NCBI GenBank assembly: GCA_037389465.1
Contig: JAZARR010000212.1
Coordinates: 6,836,001 to 6,900,000 of the forward strand
Direction: 5' to 3'
Source of the DNA: Baylisascaris procyonis
Lineage: Eukaryota; Nematoda; Chromadorea; Rhabditida; Ascarididae
DNA length: 64,000 nt
Shown in pieces: positions 27,201-41,700 of the stretch. Below the pieces are notes generated by a model. The model saw only the letters and a program-made list of their open reading frames with translations, was not told the origin of the DNA and searched no databases. The translations under genes and the position numbers were made by a program. How positions within the stretch are numbered: the first letter of the stretch is position 1; each line of letters opens with the position of its first letter.

Positions 27201-30200
27201 GACAACAGCAATACATTCAAACATCTGCAATCATTTGGAACATCATTATAATAGCCTAGGTTTTGCATCGTTCACATATAAACAATTTGAAGGTGAATCA
27301 CAGGATTGGTTCGCGTTTGCGACAGTTGGTTCAGCAATGAAACTGTAGATAACACTGATCAAATTCTGCACAACTTCGCTGTCGTAGAAGTGTTAGACCG
27401 CCTTGAGGATTTGAATATTTGCAACTTACCTTTATATTGGTGCTCTGAAAACAACTAATCTTGCTGGAATGTGTTTGACTGCATTACTGCGATGAATGTA
27501 TTTGGGTGGGTTGCATTTCAAGGATGACATTTGTTCCCATCAGTTTATTCACCGTTATAGTTGTCATGGAATAACGCAATAGCGTAAACAACGTTGCTTG
27601 CAAGCCACACAGAGACACACTTATTTTTGAGGGGTTGCCGAACCAAAAATTAACCCTGAATATTGATATCAAGCACAGACGACAATCTTTCGAGGTTACC
27701 ATCGAGAAATGCAGTTGTAAGTAAATGGCAGATGTCGAAGTAGTTGGGCTGAAACGTCTCTTGCTAGAGTGCTAGCTCTAAGAATTTGTTCGTTCGCATT
27801 TTTGCAAACTGCGTTTTGTTAGTTGATACTGCGATATGAATTGTTCTGTGGGATCAGTTAGGTTTCCGGCGCCGCTATGATTGCAGTGCTCGTATGTGAC
27901 CACCAATTTAATTCTGAAGCCTGATTCCGCAGCCAGACTTTAGCCGTCTTTTAGCGTTACATATATCTTTTGAGCATGAATCAATATTTTAACACTTTTC
28001 CGCTCGCATATTATCTATCCACCTCCTAGGGGCGCAGTTATCATAAAAGCATGTCTTTTTTTTCTCAAGGCAATAATAGTGCAATTAGAAGTATAAACGA
28101 GATATGTTTCTTGGACTTGAAAACTTCGCAGTTATATAAGTTCTATTTATAGCCCCATGATGCAGGAACGCGTTAAATTCATCTGTTTTCTTCCAAAATT
28201 TCATCAGCTTAAGTGGTTTTTTTGCTGTTTTTTTTTTGTTTATTGACGAACTAGCCAAATTTTAAGCATCTTGTTTACTCGGATCATTACGGACTATTGC
28301 ATTTGTGATTATCACCGAAATAGAAATTAATAATTCGAAGTTTCCGTCACATTTCATAGGAGAATGCAGAAAAAAAAAATGAAACGCTTTCATATGGTGG
28401 TTATGCTAAAAGCATTCATATCCCTCTCATTCGGCAAAAGTTTTCAAAAATCGCCCAGTTCGACTTATGATGATCACTCAGTTTGACGATCACGAATTGC
28501 AATCATCTGCTGATATCTGCTGATCTCCACTTCACATTACAAGGAAATATAAAATCGTGAAACTCGAGAAGTCGCTTCCATTTTCTGATTTTTTCACTGC
28601 ATATCGATTTCGCCAACATAATGACCAAGTTTTGATGAAAAAACATTGAATTGGATAAGGATTAAAATGTTCGCAACAACCTTTTTGGGGAGTTCTACTT
28701 CATTCATCGAGAGTGAATTGTATTTGAGCACAAACAATTATGATCCATTCAAGCTTATAGGGGGAGATCACTAAGGGCACGCAATCTTAGGGCAGCAAAA
28801 GCAGATCAACTAAAATGTATTGTCTCATTGGAGTTTTGTTGAGTGGTTTCGTTTGGTGTAACCATTTTCACTTGATGTTGACGTATATGTGCTTGCTTGC
28901 TTTTTATTAGATTTTTGATACGCATTATATGCGATTTTCGATTGGATCGTTCCGTTTAGAAGCTGTACATCTATAAGCATATCTATTATCGTTAGAAGAG
29001 CAAATATTTATTTCATCATTGTTAATGTTTATTTTGTTGCTTCATCGCAAAACTAAGCGTTTCTAATAATTCAACTTATAAGAAACACGAAGGCATTACC
29101 ACTGAAGAGCAAAACTTGACAGCAGCAAATATGCACCTGATTCGGACAGGAGAAGTCCAACAGATGTAAGTGCAGTAGGTTTGTAAATTCGAGGAAGGGG
29201 AGAGGAGGGAGGGGAGCTCGATTGCAAGGGAAGTTTTCCAAGTCAAGTAGAATAAACTGCTTTTCTTCCATCAGAGGTTTTTTTATTTCACTCAAAATTC
29301 CAATATTTTCTAGAACCGCATTCCCATTAACCTGTAATTGAGGTGTGAAGCTAGCAGCCTTCGCTCCCTCCCCCTTGGAAGTGTAATGTACATCTCCAAT
29401 TACAACTGTAATAAACTCTAGGAGTACATGTTTGAAGTGTCGGCATTTTAATTTCCACTAAAGTTTATGCATGTAAACGATATCGCGAAGTAGTTTCGTG
29501 ATCTTGTTGCTTCCTGTGTAGTTACGTTCGTTTCTTGAACTTAGTGAAATATTTATGAGGTTGGTTTGAGCGCTGGGCAGTTTCCTAAGGTGAAGGATGG
29601 GGATGCTTTTAGGGCTAATGAGAGCAGGTTCGGAAGTGCCAAACAGTTAACTCTGTTAGGCTGGACCGAAAGCAGGAAGTCTTCATTACTGACACCAAGG
29701 GTCCCCAAAAAGGTCAGGTGCTCCTTACAATCTCCGCAAATCTTATGCCTAATTTCCACTCTGTGCCCATAAAATTTCCGCCATGCTGAAGATTACAGGA
29801 TGATGGTCATCTTCTGTTTTCATCATTTAAAAAGTGGTGCTACACTGTACTCCTGGCCTTCGGGATCTCATATGTTAGGCGTCACTTGAAGCAGCACTGG
29901 GAGGATGGAGCCGCTTTAGGGACCCGCAAAGTTTGTTTGTTGCCGGATTCCTAAAACTTTCAGGAAGGCTATCCTCATCTGAATGCGCCTATGTTGAGGA
30001 CAGGGGATCAATGGAAATATACTGTTTCGCGTTTTTGGATGAATTTAGTCCATAGGGGGTTTATTCGCCCAAAATTTCAATTTAAACATTATTCAAGAAT
30101 TTGAGAAAAAATTCCAGGTTGAGCCGTCGAAAAAGTTTTAGCGGGAGTTCGCCTGTTTCGCTTCTTTTCTGCCTTTCTTCTGAATACACCATTGGGGCCT

Positions 30201-33200
30201 ATTTGTGTATTTCGTCGAGTTATTTTTAGATATAAATAAATGTTCATGGGGATGTATGAGATGCACGCACCGTATGAGAATATTACGTTAAAGGTTTTCG
30301 GTGAATCTTGTTTATACGTTCATCTCTTTTTGGCTTCGTTATTGAGGTTTTTTTTCCATTTTCTAACATAGTCGTCATTATATTTCTTCGAAGTTTGCTA
30401 AAACATTTAGACGGATTTTCTTCATATTTCCTCTTCTATTCTTCGTTAATCAGCGGAGTATCAAAAACTTTCAACCGTTTTTCTACAAAGTACCTACCAA
30501 GAAGTGTTCAGTCACTCAGTTGCCTAGCCGATTTTAATGAGTTTAGGGGCCACTAGTTGCAAACAAGGAAATTAATGATGCGAAAGTATGTTAGCTGTTG
30601 CTGGCTTAAAGCTACTAATAAGGAATTATTGATGGTCGGAATCCACTATTATGCACTGCTAGTGGCTAGTGACGCTAATAGCACATTCAAGTTCCTAAAA
30701 CTGTCGCACTAGATGATTTTTCTAGACATTCTTCTGCTAAAATTTCCAAAAGAAGTAGCGAAATGGCGATGCAGTTAGTCATTCTTCGAGTTCATAATCA
30801 AATTTCCTTCTGCATAGTTACAATTTTTTTCCTACTTCAGCACCCTGTTGTTTACTCACAATTTTTTGAGAGTCTTTAATTATCAGTAACGGTGTAATAG
30901 CTTTTATTCTTCGCGCGTTGAAACTCTACCAGACAGAATACGAGTTAGGTATATACACATAGATTTGGTGTCACCGTGGCGCACTGTTATAAAAGTTTAA
31001 AAAACATATCAGGATGGACAGTTTTTTGTTGTAAGGTCGAGGTATCAATTTCTCTCGCGATATTTTGGCCCCAGTTTTGCTGTGCCAGATTTTAGCCATT
31101 GTGTGATAGGATAGCATTGTATTGTCGTTTCGGAGCTTTTTCGTCTCGAACGTGCTCACAACCTACCTCCGTTGTCCGGTGATTCGCAGGCTTCCGAGCT
31201 CGTATGAGCTCACTGCATAAACTTCGCGAGGTTCTTGCCTCGATATTCAATAATTTAACTCCTTAATTTTAAAACATCCGTAGGCATGGAGGTCTCGAGC
31301 TTTAATTTTCCTCGAAGCAATAATAGTAGCAGTAATAGCTTATCCAGTTGCGGCTTGTTGTCATTTTCTGAAGCTTTCATAGCGCTAAAACATAGAGAAA
31401 GATGGTGGTAAGGTATAGTTGCCTTGCATAGCTGAATCGCCAATACATAAAATATGCTGCATAGACCGGATTATTCTATGCGTTTTTGCGATCACTATTG
31501 TTTTATTGTCGTCATGTGCACTATATTGTAAAAGAATTGCTCCGTGTTAGGATGTAGACGTACTAATAATTGGGAAAGAGTTAACAAAGTGAGGATGTTG
31601 ATATTCGCATCATTGTTGGTAGTGTTGCTGTTCGCAGTCTTAAGGAATACTAGCAAGAGCAGTAATGATAACGATGGTACCGTTAATAACAGGGTTTGCA
31701 ATGTATTTATTTACTGCTGTGGAATAATCAATAATAATAATAGGTTGGAAGTGTCGGCAAAGTTAACGCAATACGCGCTTTTATTTTTCAGCCCACAACG
31801 TCAGTACGATGCCAATATGCACAATAACAGTAACAAAACGTGTAATAATGCATTTCCATTCGGAACCGACCAGCTGTATTTAGGCGGAGCGCTGAACTGC
31901 AATAAGTGAAGGTTTGGGGGCGGTATCGGAGAGAGGCGACATGAGATTGCACTGAGTTGGTGGCTGTTGAAGCAACGCGCTGCATCATTCACTGATGCTA
32001 ACTAAATATGTATCAAGCGGAAGCGAAATATGTGCACTGAACGTTTGCTGCAAAAGCAATATTTATTAGAATTGAAATGTAACATAAAGAGTGGAATAAT
32101 GTAGCATGCCACATGTGCTTTCCTTGGCACAGTGCCATAATTGAGTCAAAAATAGGTACGTGACCAAAAAATGCACACAAGAGCAAGCATTTGTGAATTT
32201 AGACAAAAATAGCACCGAGTAAAGCAGGTATAAAATTTTTAAAAATTGGTGCTGGAAGAAAGCTGCAGAAATTATTGCTATAGTTGATGCATTTATTCAG
32301 CAACATCTGTCGCAAAGGCGATAAGTACAATTCTGCGCCGTCAAGTGTTAGGTTATAGAATTGAGTGCATCGATTAAAGAAAACACTATTGAAGAAATAA
32401 AAGTGGTTCGTGCACATAGGGGACTTTACGTCCTGATAACAGGTTGTATCCACAGCTGAATTTTGCGATTCCCCAACTTTACGTTCCTGAATCAGGGAAA
32501 GCGACGTCTGATATCAGCGAAAAACAACGAGAAGATATTCTATGAAGGTGTCACGAACTCAATCGCGAAGCTAGGATATGCAGTCGCCATGTGGTAAAGA
32601 CCGAATCCATCAGATTCCATCGCTGTTGCATTCATGGTTCTGCAAAAGTGTGCAAAAACACCTAATAATGAAAGTAATAGTGCTGTTGAATTCAATTAAA
32701 CGGTAATGGTCGCAAGGTGGCAGATGGCATTTGAATCGTGGTTGACTGTTGCATGTTGAATCCTTTGTATTGCGCATGTGAATTCTCAGTTTTGTCGGTG
32801 CGTAATTTCGATGTGTTCTTTTTGAGTAACTGTAAGGAAATGAAATTTCAGGATTCCGTGTTTGATGAGCGTGTCCACACGGTGGCTTTAACCATATTAA
32901 TCTTCACCTTGCACTGTAAGTTTCTCGACGTTTTCTCAAATATGCTTTTGACCTCATTGCAATGTCGTTGCTTTAAAAGGCGGCCGTAATGCTTTGCTAT
33001 GAATGAGAAACGTGTGCAATGCATTTCTTATCTAAAACTATTATCACAGCAACTTTTTACGAATTAAGGTTGAATCCGGTGCCAACCCAGGTTACGGCCG
33101 ATGCCGAGCCACATTTAATCCAAAACACTTGTTATGCGTTTTCGCAGATTTTTTGTGAAAAGGGTATACGCCGATGTCTAACATGTACTTGAGCTGATAA

Positions 33201-33499
33201 ATGCGTGCATGCATGTATCAGTCTGCCCTACAGTTTCATCTTGTGTGTTCTTGGTGCTTTATGTTTTATATATGAATTACGTCAGAACTATCTGCAAAAT
33301 TTTTTGGTTTGGCTCGCGCATTTCTGGTAGAGGGATTGTGTGCAATGAGAGGCGATGAAACTTAAAAGACAAATTTTTGTTGTGATCACTTTGTGTCTGG
33401 ATAAAAGTCGAATTTTCGATTGACTCTTGGTATTGATAAGGGATTCGCGAGTAATGTATTTTTTAGTACACCTTACATCCTGTTTATTTCTTGTTGCAC

Positions 33500-33581
<82 letters not shown>

Positions 33582-35718
33582 TTTTAAATTTGCGTATTTA
33601 TATCTTACTTTCTAGGGCTTTTAGTGTAACGTTGTCATCAAAAACAATAATAACCACACTGATACAAGACATTTTGTTGCATTGGTCTACGCAAAAAAGT
33701 GATTGCGGTCTGTTGTGATAGTGTCATCGAGCATACTTTTTTAGGTCAGTGCTGTTGTGTTCCTGCAGTAATTCATAGTATAGCACGTTAGATTTTGCGT
33801 ACTCATGCAATAGGATTTTCAGTAATGCGGATGTGAAAAGAAATACCGTTGGCGAAAGAAAACCGCCGAGGTTGTGCTCTTTTGAGGTTTGATGCGTTCC
33901 TGGCGTACCATTTGTCTTCAAATCAATGAGTTAGGGTTATGATAGGGTGTTTCGTTCGGGAGCAGCCCGTAAGGATTGCGTTAATAAGCAATGCAACAAG
34001 CACAGCTGCAACAGCTGCGGCGATTACGAGAATTGCTTGTAAACTTAGGCATAACATAGTGAGCAAAGGGGTGTGGTCTCCGCGGTGCTGGCATGCATTC
34101 AATGACGTCTGTATCGTTACTATAAACCTGTTTACGTATTTGCCGATTTTTATAGAATAAAGAGATGCTTTTATGATATAGTAACAGTGAGTTAGCTAGA
34201 CCCGCTCTTCTAGCACCTTCCTCTTGATTTGTGTCCCATTAACATTCAGATAGAATTTGGAGCGCTGCACTTCTCATGCTGGGAAGAGCAATGTTTCCAT
34301 CTTCTTTGGCGTCCTTCATTGTGGATCCCCCATCCCCTCTGCAAATATATTAAAGCAAGAGTCTGTGCTAATCGCACCCCGACGGAAATTGGGGTGTAGT
34401 AACGTCTTTTACAGAAGCTTCATACTGATATATCTACGTTAAAACGCAGCTGGGATATAAGCGCCTGTGGTTGGGTGTACGTTTGTAGGACAGGGCCGTA
34501 ATTTTTTTCACATTCGTTCTAAGCTGATTAACTCGCTTTCGAAGATAGTGGGAGATTCACAATTCAGTCAGAAATGGAGAGAGAAGAAAATTGTTAACTC
34601 CATACTGATGCATTTTTTCCACATGAGACCGCATCGTTGCGTGCTGTAACATCTCGTGTAGTGCTTACTTATTGCTTTTTCGTGTACAAATAAAATGTTG
34701 TCCATCCAGATAATGGCGCAAAAATTGAAACTGTTGTTATCAAATCGCTTTAGGAGTCTTCATTAACCGTTCATTTTTCTAGTTGAAATGTTCGCTGAGA
34801 ACGCATACGGGGAGGTGGAACAATTTTGAAGTAATGTAGGTTCGAAGTTCTAGAGGACAGTTACATGTTTCATGTTCCAGATTTTTTCAGTTGATTGCAA
34901 GGAGATGACTTCATTGGATCTCTAAATAACAGTTACAGTCGCTCGAACTTGTTTCATTTTCATTCGAAAACAAGTTAATCAGCTTAGATCTGTGTAAATA
35001 GAGGAAGATGGGCTCCTCGAAGCTGATTCGCCACAGATAGCCTGGCATCAAATTTGCAGATATTACAACCTCTCATTTCAATAATAATCGAGCGTTGGAT
35101 TTGCATTTCAGAGAGGACGACTTAGTCGTTTGTAGTAAATATTTTTATTGTTGAAAAGAGAAATCATAGTAGCTTCAGTGCAGAGGGGTCTCCAGTTTCA
35201 ATCTGATCGGCCTTTCTAATCAAAGCTGCATCGTCATGTTTCATTGAGTCGATTTCACATTTCCTCTTGAAAACACCTCTGTGAAATTTGCGAAAAACCT
35301 GGCTATGAAGTGATATCAGTGTGATGCTGTACGTTTCACTTGAAGATCCTTCCACTAATCGTTTATAAAATTAGACCCATGAACAGCAGCCTCGGCTCGC
35401 TGCAGAAACGAAGTGAGCTAAAAATTTATGCCTTCGGGAGACTTTTTTTGCTCATGCTGCCGAATGTGTGGCTGTGAAGAAAAGAGCGGCAAAGAATGCA
35501 TTCTTGCATACATTTGTTTTTTCATTCTTTCTGCAGCTTTATGACCCAACAAGGTCTCTGATCCAGATGGGAAATCAGTGTGAAGGAAAGAGAAGGAAAA
35601 AAACAAATATATGCACGAATGCATCTTTTCTCCAAACTTGTCCCGCTCTTTCGCTGCAACCCGTCATTTATATAAATATGTAAATAGAATTGTAGATATA
35701 AATATGACTATAAATACA

Positions 35719-35799
<81 letters not shown>

Positions 35800-38700
35800 G
35801 TATGTATATCACCATGTACATTGGATATTATGTATGTAGTTTCACTTACATGTGAATGCACATCCATTCCTACCCTTGGAGAAGTGTGTATATTGACCGT
35901 ATGCTACCTTGCCATAAGATTCCTACATCGGAGGAGTTGTTCGAAGCCATAAATTACTTTACAACTCTTTTGCGACAATGAAATGCAGGAAGAATTTTTG
36001 ATTGGTACAGGGCATGCTAATTTTTTTAAATATAATCGAGGTGCAAGACTGGGGCGGCCATTTCTTAAAATTGCTGAGAGAAACCTCTGTTTCATAAACT
36101 GTGTTAGAAGTTATGCGGTAATTTTTGCATTCTTTTCACCGTCTCAATGCTTTAGTGAATTTCGTCTGCTTTCTGCAAGTTATACCTCGAATGATTGGTG
36201 CATATTCAGTGAATATGAAGGGATGATGGGCCGCTTGTTTCGTCTTCTTTTGCGGGAGGTGAGAACTGTAGTCGTGATTTCTTGGACGGTAGTTTTTGTC
36301 CACTCTTCCAAGCTTTCGTAAAGGCACATTGTTGCTTAGATGCATGTGTTAGGTGCATTTATTTTATATGCAAATGTACATGTATGCAATTCATATGTAT
36401 GTGTATAATAATTCTCCATGTATATGTATACACTCTTAATTAGTGAGTGGCAGATGGTGAACCACAAAAGCTCTGGCGGTAAAATTTGCTGCTTTAGTCA
36501 CCTCCTAGATTCATTTTTTTTCCCTTCCGTTACCCCCATTCCTTGTATCAGGTGATTGCATTTACAACTATTGCAAAATTCGGAAATTATTTTCGTCTTA
36601 CAGTTGGCCTGATATCGCCAAAGAATAAGTCTTACTTGGTTCCATAGGAAAACGCATTTTTTGCGTTGTTTCCGTCTTTAATGTCTGTGCCACCGATCTG
36701 CCTGTTAGGCTAAATGATACACCGTATATCGTACCGTGCTGGCCTTCTTGACATGATTTCTGTGTATTGAATCCTTCTCTGTTTTCCGCCATTTTGTTTC
36801 AGGTATTCGGCAGGTTTTTATATGCCTTTCGCTTTTTTGCTTGTGCACAGCATGAGCTGATTGTAGCTTTTGGTTTCAAATGTATGTCTCTTTCTACTTT
36901 CTGCCGTGTATTTTCTTTGAAGGAACCAGGTAGGCTGCAATAGTGGAATTTGGAGATTAATCTATGTCTTTACGGTCCCTCACAGTCACATACATGAGGA
37001 AAACGTTCTGTCCTCGAGGATTTGCACAACTGACTGCTTGCTTAGTAAACGAATCAGTATGTACTGTTTATCATTTATCTGAAATCTCCATACGACTGCA
37101 TTGTTTGACATCTTAATGACTTGTAGAAGCGCGTATTACACAGCTTCGAAGATCTGCTTTCTGGTTGTTTTGAGTACAGCATCGGATGAGAGCGATTATA
37201 TTTGCCCAGACGTTGTCATCCGCTATAACACGGTCATTTAACGGCGTTTTCTTCAGGGAGGCTCTGGATGCCGTATGAACGAACAGTGGTCGTCGTCGGC
37301 GGGTGTTTGTGTGCAGGCTCAATCTGAGCAGCGACAGCTTACCGTGACCCCGCAATCGCGCACGCTAGACATCGCCGATAGTAGCCCTGGCTCATCAGCC
37401 CCATTCCAGCTGTACGCACGCCCTGCACCGCCTTCCGCATCCCACTGCTCTCCTCCGCCCGGCGGAACCGCACGTCCGCATTCCCTTCTTGCCAATGGGC
37501 TCCCGCCGAACTGCACTCTTCCTACGCCGAGAAAAGGTAACATTTCTTTCTAAAATATATATATATCTAAGATTGCCAGTTTTCATCGGCAGTCTCATCC
37601 ATTGAAGGATGTGTATTATTAAGTGATCACCTCGCGCAGTCGTATGAATTCTGTTGGCCTTTTCCCGATTTTCGTGCAAAATACGAGCTTTTCAAATATT
37701 GGTGAGCTCTAACTATGCCTCATACATAGCGTATATATATTGTAAGCACATATTAAATTCTAGTCACAAATTTTCTGACCATTCTGGTTGCTTTAGTTCA
37801 TGTTTATCAAGCAGTTCGTTGAGAGGATTTTTTTCAGCCAACATTTTCGAACGTGATTACTCTCTGTTGATGGGAAGGAAGAGGGTTGAAGAGTGGGCGG
37901 TTGAGAAAAGTATTTTAGAGGTGGAACGGTGTCGGGGGTGCTCACGTAAACTTTTGGTGAACAAAAGCTAGATTTCAAGCTTGCAGTGCATCTGCGCTCA
38001 ACGAAGCTTTCTGTGATGACGAGGCGCTTTGCTAGCTTAAATATGCGATCGGCTTCACTGGTTTAGGAAGAGAGGTATTGTTTTAGGAGGTTGTGCTGCA
38101 CAGTCTTGCGAGATGTACGGCGTTGTGCGGCTTTAGGGTACTGCAAAAAGATTTTGCGACCTCTAAATTGTTTCGTTCCATCTTTAGGTCCCATTTTTTC
38201 ACAGGAGGGCGTGTGTGAGTTAGAAGAAATTGTTTTTCTTTTTGTTTTGAATGTACACTTTTCTATCCAGTTCCTGTCCGCTTATTTTGATTGCAGAAGT
38301 ACGAAGTGATAGAGCACTTCGTTGCTGAGGTATAGCGGAGAGAGGTGCAATGGCTGTGCAAAGGCTCAGATTCTTCATGGGTGGTCCAATATGCTTTCTG
38401 AAGGGGAGGGTAGAAATGGGAATCGTCGCCATGCATTTTTACAATAAGTATGCTTTCGTGTCTAAGCTGTTTACATCTTTTGGGACGAGTTTGTGTGTGT
38501 GTGTGTTTTTTTTTTAGGTTGTCGTCGTTTGTAGAGCAGGAGACATGGAAATATGGGTGCACTCGAAAGAAATGTAGTTTTTGCGTTTTCAGGCGGATTT
38601 GGTAATGCTAACACTCCTTCTTACAAATAAAATCATTTCAGCTGTGATGGGTTTCATAACGGTGTGCTCGAACCGATGACCGAGTTGTTGTGCAAGCTAG

Positions 38701-41700
38701 TTATTCCTGGCTCAACTTACCTGACTTAGTTTATGGTTTAAAAGTGCCCTTAATAAAATTAGTTTTGTTATCCTCAGACGATGATCGTAAAGGCGACTGA
38801 CTTGTTCGATGATGAATTTAGGCGAAGAAGCGGATCGTGCGGGTTGTATGTGTGTGCCGACGTCGAGTAGATCGGCGGGAAGTGACGACGACGGGTCTCA
38901 CAAATCGGATTCGATAGTCAAAGCAGTGCCGTCGACGAGTTGTGCGGTGCCATCGAGTGAGGATCGTCGTGCCTCTCCCATTCATACAACAAACCGTACC
39001 TTGCGTCGTCGTCTCCAGTTCTCCCTTACCGCTAACGAAGCATTTCGTCTCCGTCGCATCGCTGAATCGCAACCGCTCACCCTTCGTCGCTTAGGTTCGA
39101 TCTTTGTTCTTTAAGTTTATCAATATTTGGGAAGTTATTTATCAACTTCTCACATAATGATACTTATACTTTAGTTTGTGTAGTAACTTGGATAAAATGT
39201 ATGGTCATATATTTATGCGTCTTAAGCTAGCCGATTTTCGGATGTAGCGATGATCACTCAAAACCTTTGTGTCAGAATTTACAGACCAGAAAATCAACGC
39301 ACCATTTTTGTTTTTCTCATCTGCATTCGTTATTGTAATTGAAGAGGAATCGGACTTATATGATGAGAAATAAACAACTTTCTCATGTCGAGGTTTGCGT
39401 GAATTTCAGGGATAACTTCGGTGCAAGTGGGCGAATCAGACGCAATCCAAGTCATATTAAGCCCGGCGGCACTAAGGTTACAGCAGTTGCCTCGCCCTCA
39501 GCCCCCACCGAATGTGACAGACGAAGCGTCAACAAGTGGCGCACGCGTACCCCCGGTCTACGACGGTCGTCCTACCAATTCAGAGCCTGCTCACCGAATC
39601 CACGAAAACAGCAGGTTTGTGCTGCCTTTTCTCGGTTATTGTTCACTTCATTTGCTGTGGCTTGCGACTTCATTTTCGAAGTTATTGGAAGACGATATAA
39701 GAGCTTGGTGTAGTCCTGCCGCAGTTGATTCACGTTGTGTGAATTTCTGATCTCAGGTTAACGGGAAATAGTCTTTCCAACGAGTATTTCCTGCGAAGCG
39801 TGGATCGTGGTTCGCTGGCGTTCTGCAAAGTTGCAGAAAGTGTTGCTTGATCGAACGTTCAGCCAATTTCTTTTGCATTACGCACTGCACAGATTAATTT
39901 GTCAATCACCTCTGAAATCTTTCACAGGGTAGTAGAAAGGTTCTCCGTTTAGAAGTGATTTCCTCATTTAAGCAGGCTCAAAGCTCTAAAACGTCGGCTT
40001 CCCGCTTTGCTTATTATCTGCAGGCAAAGCTAGAAGTGCTTATCATTATCGATCTGAGGCAGGCTGAAGCTGGTCTTCATCACTTACGTTAGCAAGCGTT
40101 GTTTTCAGTATTTAATTTGATTTAAAGTGGTAGTATGGGCAACGAAGTATTGGTGTTGTTTTATAGCCATTTCGTCGGTTTTTTTCAGCTCGAGTGATTT
40201 CCGGCACGAAATGATGCCGTCAACTTCTGCTTACGGTCCCCCGCCAGCGAAACGGAAATCACACGAGGTGGATGTGGGACGCGGGGCGTCTTCGAGTGCG
40301 ACGCGTATGACAGCCCATGACCCTTGTCCACCCTCCCTTAATATTCCAACCGGAGGCACATCGAATGCTAGGCAGCCCAATGCATCCCAGAATGTCAACA
40401 ATAATAGTCCTTTGTTGGTCAATTTGCTGAGGTTAGTATCTGCTGTTCTCTTTTGTCATTTCACGAGTTTTTTTCCGAAGTGACTCTTTTGCAGTTCGAA
40501 TGCTGGCCAAAGTATATTGTGCCGGGCGTTCAGGTTTAAGGGCAGTAATATTGTGGCTGTTCCCACTAGTATGGGATAGAGAACTGTTACTGTGGCTTTT
40601 TTCACGTTCAGAAGCAAGTCACTTCAGCGAGGCTTTTGCTGGTAGCGTAACTGCTAGGAGACCCGTGCCCTTATTTCCTGCTGCTGGGTCTGTGAGTCAT
40701 ATGTATAGTTTGTGTCACTGCTTATGTTATTGGGATGGAAGTCATGAGCAAACATATATTTTATCACATTCAATAATTATTCAGGATGTTGCTTTTGTCT
40801 TGAACGTTTTCTGTGACATGCAGAGGTCGTAGGGTGAATAAGTCGGGGAGAATGACTTGTTAAGATACACAAAACTATTAGCGATATGCGCAAGTTTGAC
40901 TTTGTAAATGATGCATGTAGACTGATTGTGGTGGATGCTTATAGAAGTACATCGCCAGGCGCGGGCGCCGGTATGAATGCTCCTCATGCACAGGCACACA
41001 CGCAACGTCCACCGGCCACTCCAGTAGCACCTCAAATGACTACGCCGCCGTCGCAGTCACAGTCCTCTTCCGCAGGTGCCATCATTTTTCCTTCGCTACT
41101 AGGGTGCTTCTGTTCTGGACTCGTTAATGCCTACGAGATGCATCTTAAAGCTTTTGTTTTATACTATTTATGTGTTGAACGACTAGGGTGCAAATTTGAA
41201 GTAGGTGGAGGAAATGCCTTCCTAACAGTTGAATGTTTTATATGCAAGTTGTTGGGGAAGCTGGATTCTGTCTTGCGTCTCTATAGTGATTTGATCTTTT
41301 ATTACATCGAACAGTGTTACATACATCGGAGACCCTCATTTCGCTGTCTGTTCTCTATCTCTTCACGTATTTTCTTTGCTTCTGCTTTCAGATTGCTCCT
41401 CTCTATGTAATCGTGATGTGGCTTGTGGGAGGGGATGGACAAATTTTCCTTCGGCCATATCCTGGCAGTGGCGGTAAATAAACGTTCTTGAGCTGCATGG
41501 CGCTGTCGAATTGCCTTGTGCTGGTTTAAAATTTATAAAAAAAGGCTCCAGATACACTTGGAGGCCGCAGAATTTTCTAAAAAAAAGAGCACCGTCCGAA
41601 ACGGAGTTTATAGCTTCTACAAATATTTTCTGGCACCTTGTAGATCAAAAATAATTACGGTTTCGAAATCCCCGATGATAGCAGCCTCACTGGGAACGAA

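Larger units (their letters stand above)
25134..37256 (+). other. Long putative intron of the NCOA6-like gene (about 12 kb)
   Basis: T-rich plus strand with no convincing exon. It contains two long (TA)n arrays (33501-33579 and 35724-35797), a near-duplicated ACCATTCCAATATA motif around 25419-25455, and GA/G-rich DNA near 29195-29216. If the exons at 24.2 and 24.9 kb belong to another gene, part of this would be intergenic and hold the NCOA6-like promoter. Confidence 0.45.

Noticed and set aside
33427..33718. Tyrosine-isoleucine repeat open frames, also at 35611-35952
   Set aside because: Translations of (TA)n microsatellites.
33991..34059. Tiny frame MQQAQLQQLRRLRELLVNLG with an LxxLL-like look
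   Set aside because: An in-frame stop lies immediately upstream and the preceding bases are not a usable acceptor; 22 codons are easily chance.
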